Source of the DNA: a virus
Virus record (IMG/VR): IMGVR_UViG_3300024518_000270
Location: 1 to 24,602 of that record
DNA: 24,602 nt
Strand: one strand, 5' to 3'
Shown here: one piece after another, positions 20,715-24,602 of the stretch
Position numbering within the stretch: the stretch's first letter is position 1
How the letters are laid out: each line of letters starts with the position of its first letter
Position numbers and translations under genes: made by a program
The notes under the pieces: model-generated
The model's input: the letters and a program-made list of their open reading frames with translations, nothing else
The model's database searches: none
Told to the model about the DNA's origin: nothing

Positions 20715-21077
20715 TTAGACTATCTTATCTTCATATTCCCATTGGCTCTCTCTTTCTTTGTCATGTCTCGTAATCTGAGCTAAATGACCTTCATGATGTT
20801 CACATCCTCCGCTGACCGTAAATATATTATAAATATAATCGTTATCTTCTAACATCATTCCGTAAGCAACTGTAGTATATGCATCTTTCGGATTAATCGT
20901 AGACTGTTCATTCTCGTGTAAGAATAAACCGTTTTGTTGGTGTCCTCCTGGATAACTCACCTCGGTCATATCGTCAACTAAAGACGCTCCATCTTCCGAT
21001 AATGGTATAACTGAATGCCACTCATCAACTCGATGTTTATCAAGTTCTATTTGTATTTTCTCGTATAGTTCTTTCAT
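20715..21077 (-). CDS. Hypothetical protein (120 aa)
   Basis: The 120-residue acidic protein begins MKELYEKIQIELDKHRVDEWH and contains DGASLVDDMTEVSYPGGHQQ, NPKDAYTTVAYGMMLEDNDY and FTVSGGCEHHEGHLAQITRHDKE. The His-rich CEHHEGH could bind metal but no known motif fits. Single-gene unit: promoter copy D and a 5' stem-loop upstream, GC hairpin downstream; AAAGGAG ribosome binding site. Confidence 0.5.
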   Translation of the reverse strand: MKELYEKIQIELDKHRVDEWHSVIPLSEDGASLVDDMTEVSYPGGHQQNGLFLHENEQSTINPKDAYTTVAYGMMLEDNDYIYNIFTVSGGCEHHEGHLAQITRHDKERESQWEYEDKIV

Positions 21078-21106
21078 ATTCTTTCTCCTTTCTTTGTAGT
21101 TAAAAT

Positions 21107-21125
21107 CGCTAAAACCTTTTTAGCG
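21107..21125 (-). other. 5'-terminal mRNA stem-loop (unit D)
   Basis: CGCTAAAA and TTTTAGCG form a perfect 8-bp stem around AGG on the minus strand, starting about four bases from the predicted transcript start. Confidence 0.6.
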
Positions 21126-21134
21126 TATAGGTAT

Positions 21135-21169
21135 ATTATAACTTAGAAAAAGCACACGACTAAAAGCAG
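21135..21169 (-). promoter_or_regulatory. Conserved promoter motif copy D
   Basis: CTGCTTTTAGTCG begins at 21169; TATAAT lies at 21140-21135, three bases further than in copies A-C. Precedes the 120-residue gene. Confidence 0.6.
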
Positions 21170-21211
21170 TATTAGAGCCTTCGATTCGCCCGACTGTTAA
21201 CAACCGAACAT

Positions 21212-21235
21212 AAAAAACCCCCGCATAAGCGAGGG
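21212..21235 (-). terminator. Rho-independent terminator after the 92-aa gene
   Basis: CCCTCGC (21235-21229 on the minus strand) pairs with GCGGGGG (21224-21218), one G-U pair, TTAT loop, followed by TTTTTT. Confidence 0.9.
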
Positions 21236-21273
21236 CAAAGCTCGAGGGAGTCAAGCTTATTAGATAGAGTAGA

Positions 21274-21552
21274 TTATGCCCACGCTGATTCGTAATTAGG
21301 AAATCCATCGTATGACAGATCCTCTGTTTCATCAGTCGAATCTTCTAGTATCGTAGATTGATAATCTTCGTTCCTAGCTTCTAACTTCATCTCTGCAATG
21401 GCTAGTTTGTAACCATTGTAGTAATCGTTGACGAACTTTCCGAAGTAAGTCGCTCCCTCACGTTTTTGCGATGCGTCACAAGGTAGCCCTGCTTTCGCGT
21501 CCCTGATGCCTTGGTTCTGAGCGGCAATCTGCTCTTTAGTAAATATTTTCAT
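21274..21552 (-). CDS. Hypothetical protein (92 aa)
   Basis: The 92-residue protein has a helical N-terminal half (FTKEQIAAQNQGIRDAKAGL, FGKFVNDYYNGYKLAIAEMKLEARNEDY) and an acidic tail (DSTDETEDLSYDG). The pattern QGIxDAKxGLPxDxS, then NDYYxGYxxA, resembles small phage proteins I cannot name. It has a strong ribosome binding site (AAAGGAGAAAG) after a long structured leader and its own terminator. Confidence 0.5.
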   Translation of the reverse strand: MKIFTKEQIAAQNQGIRDAKAGLPCDASQKREGATYFGKFVNDYYNGYKLAIAEMKLEARNEDYQSTILEDSTDETEDLSYDGFPNYESAWA

Positions 21553-21575
21553 ATCTTTCTCCTTTCTTAGTTAGC

Positions 21576-21603
21576 GGGAGTCTTTTTCTGTAGGTAGACT
21601 CCC
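21576..21603 (-). other. Leader hairpin before the 92-aa gene
   Basis: GGGAGTCT and AGACTCCC form an 8-bp stem with a 12-base loop, about 10 bases before the AAGGAG. It lacks a T-tract, so it is not a terminator. Confidence 0.55.
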
Positions 21604-21645
21604 TGTTGTTAATTAACCTAGCAGTTCTGGTTTGCTATCCCGTTC

Positions 21646-21665
21646 GCTAAAAGTTATTTTTTAGC
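21646..21665 (-). other. 5'-terminal mRNA stem-loop (unit C)
   Basis: GCTAAAA and TTTTAGC pair around a six-base loop, starting at about the second base of the predicted transcript from copy C. The stem includes the stop codon of the 37-residue gene. Confidence 0.6.
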
Positions 21666-21774
21666 TATATATAGTATAGCTAGGAATTAGTAGAAATAAA
21701 GCAACGTACGACGCTATCAATAACGCCACCAAGCCGAACATAAAGAACAATAACATATTGTCTGGGTCTCTCAT
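21661..21774 (-). CDS. Small membrane protein (37 aa)
   Basis: The 37-residue protein starts MRDPDNMLLFFMFGLVALL and ends LFLLIPSYTIYS. Residues 8-30 are one hydrophobic helix flanked by polar ends, typical of a small inner-membrane phage protein. The ATG has AAGGAGG five bases upstream and overlaps the stop of the 90-residue gene (ATGA, 21774-21771), so it is translationally coupled. The gene contains promoter copy C. Role unknown; a holin, antiholin or superinfection protein are possibilities without evidence. It is easily missed for length. Confidence 0.7.
   Translation of the reverse strand: MRDPDNMLLFFMFGLVALLIASYVALFLLIPSYTIYS
21673..21704 (-). promoter_or_regulatory. Conserved promoter motif copy C
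   Basis: TTGCTTTATTTC begins at 21704, with TATACT at 21678-21673, 18 bases after TTGCTTTA. It lies inside the coding region of the 37-residue protein. Confidence 0.7.
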
Positions 21775-22043
21775 ACATACCTCCTTATTAGTTCTAAATG
21801 ATCTCCTTCGATAGAGTTAACCTTTCCAATGTATGCTGTCACCTCACCAACCCAATACTCCTCGGTGTGTTCTTTTCGATAAGCCACACGATCGGTCTCT
21901 TCTAATTCGGTTCCAAAGAACTCAGAAAGTAAGTCACGATCGGTTATACCCCCATCGTTGTAATCTTGTATATCTACATCAACATAATCCCATTCACTAT
22001 AGCGTTGTTCACCGTCTTGTATTTCTATCGTATAAATAAGCAT
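21771..22043 (-). CDS. Hypothetical acidic protein (90 aa)
   Basis: A 90-residue acidic protein with MLIYTIEIQDGEQRYSEWDYV, DGGITDRDLLSEFFGTELEETD and GEVTAYIGKVNSIEGDHLELI. Two short beta strands plus acidic loops suggest a small alpha/beta fold. No family recognised. It lies two bases past the 64-residue zinc-ribbon gene, and the stop overlaps the start of the 37-residue membrane protein. Confidence 0.5.
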   Translation of the reverse strand: MLIYTIEIQDGEQRYSEWDYVDVDIQDYNDGGITDRDLLSEFFGTELEETDRVAYRKEHTEEYWVGEVTAYIGKVNSIEGDHLELIRRYV

Positions 22044-22045
22044 AA

Positions 22046-22240
22046 CTACCTCCCAATAGTCTCTAAATCGTTTTCAGTTATATATTGATAAGCTCCTTTG
22101 TTATAAACTGGAGCAATCTGTTTTTTACGCTGTTCAGCTAACTCGTTGGCTGCGGCTTCACCACAACCTAAACAAGTCATATAGCCAAGGCTTCTACGTC
22201 CTTGGCTAATAGGCTCATTACATATAGTGCAATCAGTCAT
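22046..22240 (-). CDS. Zinc-ribbon miniprotein (64 aa)
   Basis: The 64-residue protein has CTIC at 4-7 and CLGC at 23-26, a two-pair zinc ribbon separated by SQGRRSLGYMT, then a short helix with EQRKKQ. It is coupled by ATGA overlap to the 68-residue zinc-ribbon gene. It may bind nucleic acid or a host protein. Known phage proteins with CxxCxxPI...TCxxC exist, mostly of unknown role. Confidence 0.55.
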   Translation of the reverse strand: MTDCTICNEPISQGRRSLGYMTCLGCGEAAANELAEQRKKQIAPVYNKGAYQYITENDLETIGR

Positions 22241-22443
22241 AATCCTAACTGTTTTAAATTACGGTCAACGATCGGTCTGTGATCTTCTGGAATAAAATCC
22301 CATAATTCATCAGTGATCATCATTAATAATTCTTGCAACTTATCTTTATCGGGACAAGCTGGACAATAAGGATATTCGATAGAGTGATTATCTCCGAATA
22401 CTGTACTTTTACAATTAGTACATAATAAAGTTGGTTCACTCAT
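22237..22443 (-). CDS. Zinc-ribbon miniprotein (68 aa)
   Basis: The 68-residue protein has CTNC (8-11) and CPAC (27-30) and a helical C-terminus (LQELLMMITDELWDFIPEDHR). ATGA overlaps on both sides couple it to the 77-residue gene upstream and the 64-residue one downstream. Function unknown; it may act with the latter. Confidence 0.55.
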   Translation of the reverse strand: MSEPTLLCTNCKSTVFGDNHSIEYPYCPACPDKDKLQELLMMITDELWDFIPEDHRPIVDRNLKQLGL

Positions 22444-22673
22444 GCTTCTTTCCTCCTGAACAATGGACCTGCTGCAACAAACTCGGTGTTCTCAATACCG
22501 TACTTCAATACGGTGCTGACAATCAAGTTCTGCTGGAATGCACACGCCATATGCATCAGTACAGCCTCTTCAGGTCTATACAAATCTATACGTGCAGTTA
22601 ACTGCTCTGAACTCTCTGGAGTCCAGAATAAATTCGATTCGTGAATCGAAAGGGTTTTAGTTTTATCACTCAT
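22440..22673 (-). CDS. Hypothetical protein (77 aa)
   Basis: A 77-residue protein: MSDKTKTLSIHESNLFWTPESSEQLTARIDLYRPEEAVLMHMACAF, then NLIVSTVLKYGIEN and FRRKEA. No family is recognised. It follows promoter copy A with AAGGAG and is the first gene of a coupled run of four. A palindrome (22633-22650) lies in its early codons. Confidence 0.5.
   Translation of the reverse strand: MSDKTKTLSIHESNLFWTPESSEQLTARIDLYRPEEAVLMHMACAFQQNLIVSTVLKYGIENTEFVAAGPLFRRKEA
22633..22650. repeat. 18-base palindromic element in the 77-aa gene
   Basis: TTCGATTC and GAATCGAA flank GT. The core resembles the GATTCGCACGAATC repeats near 18.8 and 19.4 kb. It lies within codons 8-14, about 55 bases past the predicted start from promoter copy A. 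An operator is possible. Confidence 0.45.
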
Positions 22674-22707
22674 AGTAAATCTCCTTAGTTATTTTTTACC
22701 TATATAT

Positions 22708-22739
22708 AGTATAAAGCCGAGCATAGCGAATAAAAGCAG
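22708..22739 (-). promoter_or_regulatory. Conserved promoter motif copy A
   Basis: CTGCTTTTATTCG begins at 22739; TATACT is at 22713-22708. It starts seven bases past the stop of the preceding gene. No hairpin follows in this copy. Confidence 0.75.
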
Positions 22740-22746
22740 CCTTGCA

Positions 22747-23175
22747 TTACCACCAGCACACCATTCTCGCACCACGTTCACTCGCACAGCGTAATAACAA
22801 TTCTAAGTCTTGAACTTCTTGGTAGGTATACTCGGCTTCCATTCGATCTGTTTTATAAACAATAGTTTCTGGTTCTAAGGTTTGTTCCAGATGTTTAGCG
22901 TCCGATTCGACCGCGTGTAATAGATCAGCTAGAGCTTGAGCTTGTTCTTTTAACTCACAAGCTTGAACATGAATACTTTCTTCTATGTGCCATATAAACT
23001 GTTCCTCCATCAAGTCATCCATTAAAGGCTCGTACCATTTACCTCGAAACGATCCGTCAGCACCGTTGCCGCTCATTATCCCACCACATAGATTCACGTC
23101 TTTTATACGTGGGTCATCTTCTGATGTAAAATCTGTCTCACAATTACCGTGAACAATATAACAATCTAATCCCAT
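22747..23175 (-). CDS. Hypothetical protein (142 aa)
   Basis: The 142-residue protein opens MGLDCYIVHGNC and has CGGIMSGNGADGSFRGKWYEPL (about 30-51), then acidic helices (AQALADLLHAVESDAKHLEQ) and a C-terminus rich in Arg and Trp. The MGLDxYI opening recurs in small phage proteins of unknown function. The start overlaps the stop of the DUF3846-like gene (TGATG). Confidence 0.5.
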   Translation of the reverse strand: MGLDCYIVHGNCETDFTSEDDPRIKDVNLCGGIMSGNGADGSFRGKWYEPLMDDLMEEQFIWHIEESIHVQACELKEQAQALADLLHAVESDAKHLEQTLEPETIVYKTDRMEAEYTYQEVQDLELLLRCASERGARMVCWW

Positions 23176-23546
23176 CAGTTCATCTCCTTCTCATCGGGAA
23201 TCGGTATAAATTGCATAAAGGGTTCTTCAATATGATCCTCGGGCATCCACTCGATCGTATCAGCATTATAACTACCACTAATAGTCTCACCCTCATCATC
23301 ATAACCAACAATAATGGCACGACCTGCTAATGGCTGATGGAACTCTGATAGTTTGAAATATCGATTATTGTTTTTTAATAAACCTTCATCGTCAACTATG
23401 ACCATCGTATCGTCACTTAATGTAACAACGTCGAGGGGTCCATCAAGTTGCATATGTTTTTTAGCGTCGGCAAAGGTAGAGTCTTCTGACAACTCTACCT
23501 CTGTAACAGTTTGCTCGAACGGGTCGATAAGTAGTCCGTGTATCAT
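23175..23546 (-). CDS. DUF3846-like protein
   Basis: This 123-residue protein fits the DUF3846 pattern: MIHGLLIDPFEQTVTEVELSED at the N-terminus, DDTMVIVDDEGLLKNNNRYF in the middle (about 45-64) and LAGRAIIVGYDDEGETISG near 73-91. Members are widespread in phages and mobile elements without a firm function. It is coupled by ATGA overlap to the coiled-coil gene upstream and by TGATG to the 142-residue gene. Confidence 0.6.
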   Translation of the reverse strand: MIHGLLIDPFEQTVTEVELSEDSTFADAKKHMQLDGPLDVVTLSDDTMVIVDDEGLLKNNNRYFKLSEFHQPLAGRAIIVGYDDEGETISGSYNADTIEWMPEDHIEEPFMQFIPIPDEKEMN

Positions 23547-23875
23547 TGTGCGTACACATCCACGTCAGCTCGGAAATCTGTATTTCTAATTTCCGTTGAG
23601 ACAATTTCTTCAACACGTTCTTCAGTCCACATAGCACCCTCTACTGCATCAATACGAGCAGTAAGTTCACTTAATGTATTAAGCACTTTTTGCTCGGCTT
23701 CTTTCGATAAATCAGCAGGATCGATTACTCGAGGCTGTAAATCATCTAAAACATCGGTAATACGATGTAATGAAGTCAGTAAGTCTGAATTAAATTCGCT
23801 GACTGTAGCATGTTCTAATAAACTGACATTGTTTTTAAGGTCAGCCACCTGTTGTTGGATTTTTTCAATATCCAT
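23543..23875 (-). CDS. Hypothetical coiled-coil protein (110 aa)
   Basis: A 110-residue protein with long heptad-type helices (MDIEKIQQQVADLKNNVSLLEHA, AEQKVLNTLSELTARIDAVE). No catalytic motif. It has the AAAGGAG leader that follows promoter copy B and a 5' stem-loop. It is the first gene of a coupled run of three. Confidence 0.5.
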   Translation of the reverse strand: MDIEKIQQQVADLKNNVSLLEHATVSEFNSDLLTSLHRITDVLDDLQPRVIDPADLSKEAEQKVLNTLSELTARIDAVEGAMWTEERVEEIVSTEIRNTDFRADVDVYAQ

Positions 23876-23897
23876 ATCTTTCTCCTTTCTAGTTAAT

Positions 23898-23918
23898 GTT
23901 ATTAAACCATTTAATAAC
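23898..23918 (-). other. 5'-terminal mRNA stem-loop (unit B)
   Basis: GTTATTAAA and TTTAATAAC pair perfectly (9 bp) around TGG on the minus strand, beginning about two bases from the predicted transcript start. Confidence 0.65.
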
Positions 23919-23925
23919 TAATACA

Positions 23926-23957
23926 AGTATGCCTAAGAGTACCGCGAAGTAAAGCAG
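23926..23957 (-). promoter_or_regulatory. Conserved promoter motif copy B
   Basis: CTGCTTTACTTCG begins at 23957, with CATACT at 23931-23926. It precedes the coiled-coil gene. Confidence 0.7.
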
Positions 23958-23972
23958 TAGTAGAAGGCAGGA

Positions 23973-24275
23973 TTAACCCTCGTCTTTTTTCCACAATCCG
24001 TCTTCTAATCGACCTGTACGACCAGATATCTCTTTGTAAGCCGCTTGCATGCACTCCTCGAGCGTTAAACCTTTTTGTTCAGCTAAAACGATCAAACAAA
24101 CCGCACAATCTCCTATCCCGTCTATTAACCCTGCTTGGTCACCGTAGGCGAGTGCTTTAGCTGTTTCACCGACTTCTTCTACAAGTTTTAACATCTGTTT
24201 TTCAGGTTGTATATCTTGTCCGTAAATTAATCCACGGACTTCCGCCCAATCAGCTATATCATCAATTACTTTCAT
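23973..24275 (-). CDS. mazG: MazG-like nucleotide pyrophosphohydrolase
   Basis: The 100-residue protein has the all-alpha NTP pyrophosphohydrolase signature: KLVEEVGETAKAL with EExxE at 33-37, and LIDGIGDCAVCLIVLA with acidic residues at 52 and 56, forming the metal site. The final LTLEECMQAAYKEISGRTGRL is also usual. It hydrolyses nucleoside triphosphates, or ppGpp-like alarmones, to monophosphates, possibly lifting host starvation responses or cleaning nucleotide pools. The start overlaps the preceding stop (ATGA at 24275-24272). Confidence 0.85.
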   Translation of the reverse strand: MKVIDDIADWAEVRGLIYGQDIQPEKQMLKLVEEVGETAKALAYGDQAGLIDGIGDCAVCLIVLAEQKGLTLEECMQAAYKEISGRTGRLEDGLWKKDEG

Positions 24276-24502
24276 ATTGAAGGCTCCTGCGGTGGTTGTG
24301 GAGGTAAAGTTAAATCAAAAGATATTTGTTTTTTATCGATCATCCTGCGTAAAGCTTCATGAACGTGAAACATTTCGATTCGACCGTTTTCGCCTTCAGG
24401 CATCTTAAATGCTATTTTAATGGTAGCAATCGGATAATCTTGTGATTCGTCCGTATGTGAGATTCTATAACCTACAGCACCCATCATATTAAAATCACTC
24501 AT
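24272..24502 (-). CDS. Hypothetical protein (76 aa)
   Basis: The start is set at the ATG at 24502, not the upstream GTG. The 76-residue protein runs MSDFNMMGAVGYRISH, YPIATIKIAFKMPEGENGRIEMFHVHEALRRMIDKKQISFDL and a proline-rich tail (PPQPPQEPSI). No family recognised. Its start overlaps the stop of the gene entering from the right edge, so it is coupled. Confidence 0.5.
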   Translation of the reverse strand: MSDFNMMGAVGYRISHTDESQDYPIATIKIAFKMPEGENGRIEMFHVHEALRRMIDKKQISFDLTLPPQPPQEPSI

Positions 24503-24602
24503 CTTTACCACTCAAATCTGTTGTAACAACTCGACCGCTTTTGTATTTAAGTTCACGGTAATGTGTTGTTTCACTTTTTTGAAAATAATATGAAATTAGT
24601 TT
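24495..24602 (-). CDS. C-terminal fragment of a gene entering from the right edge
   Basis: An uninterrupted frame of 36 codons runs from the window end to a TGA at 24497-24495. The last residues are FQKSETTHYRELKYKSGRVV then TTDLSGKDE. It overlaps the ATG at 24502 by eight bases. The start is outside the window, so the product is not identified. Confidence 0.5.
   Translation of the reverse strand, partial: KLISYYFQKSETTHYRELKYKSGRVVTTDLSGKDE

Noticed and set aside
21120-21332. 70-codon minus-strand frame crossing the end of the 92-residue gene
   Set aside because: It runs through a strong terminator (21212-21235) and most of the previous gene in another frame, without a ribosome binding site.
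22747-22757. E. coli Chi-like octamer GCTGGTGG on the minus strand
   Set aside because: It is explained by the codons for Cys-Trp-Trp at the end of a gene, and the host is unlikely to use the E. coli Chi.
23889-23972. 27-codon hydrophobic frame in frame with and following the mazG stop
   Set aside because: No ATG, GTG or TTG start is available before the hydrophobic run and it spans promoter copy B. Stop-codon readthrough was considered but nothing in the context supports it.
1-24602. CRISPR arrays, tRNA genes, integrase and transposase genes
   Set aside because: No direct-repeat/spacer pattern, cloverleaf or matching reading frame was seen on either strand.

Overview
The window is about 24.6 kb of a tailed bacteriophage genome (or a metagenomic contig of one), and every supportable gene lies on the minus strand, so transcription runs from right to left. 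The head and packaging proteins suggest a short-tailed (podovirus-like) phage: a very long P22-type portal, two gp4-like adaptor proteins, a T7-like scaffold, an HK97-fold capsid of the Mu gpT-like kind, and no tape measure or tail sheath in view. The low GC content, the fibre domains and the GroES, MazG and DUF3846 set resemble marine phages. The spanin pair implies a Gram-negative host. No integrase, polymerase or tRNA gene is visible.

Layout in the direction of transcription. (1) 24.6-21.7 kb: small accessory genes, including a MazG-type pyrophosphohydrolase, a DUF3846-like protein, two zinc-ribbon miniproteins and an unannotated 37-residue membrane protein, mostly coupled by ATGA overlaps. 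(2) 21.7-18.2 kb: an array of single-gene units, several with their own promoter, 5' stem-loop and terminator, with the small terminase subunit among them. (3) 18.2-18.0 kb: a G/T-rich non-coding island with a perfect G-quadruplex motif. (4) 18.0-16.8 kb: inner- and outer-membrane spanins and two small overlapping genes. (5) 16.8-11.6 kb: an ADP-ribosyltransferase-like protein, the large terminase subunit and the portal. (6) 11.6-8.0 kb: a GroES-like co-chaperonin, scaffold, two virion-associated proteins and the major capsid protein, closed by a strong UUCG terminator. (7) 7.9-1 kb: adaptors, small structural proteins, a Rossmann-like enzyme, a 22-residue repeat protein and a fibre cluster that runs off the left edge.

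The most notable unannotated signal is regulatory. Seven minus-strand intergenic sites share CTGCTTTA (TTGCTTTA in one), followed 18-21 bases later by a -10-like hexamer in six of them. In five of these a perfect hairpin starts within about four bases of the predicted transcript 5' end, followed by an AAGGAG-type ribosome binding site. Other candidates are the ADP-ribosyltransferase-like gene beside terL, possible leaderless starts, and an origin-like repeat region at 18.7-18.95 kb. Functions come from motif recognition by eye, with no database search.
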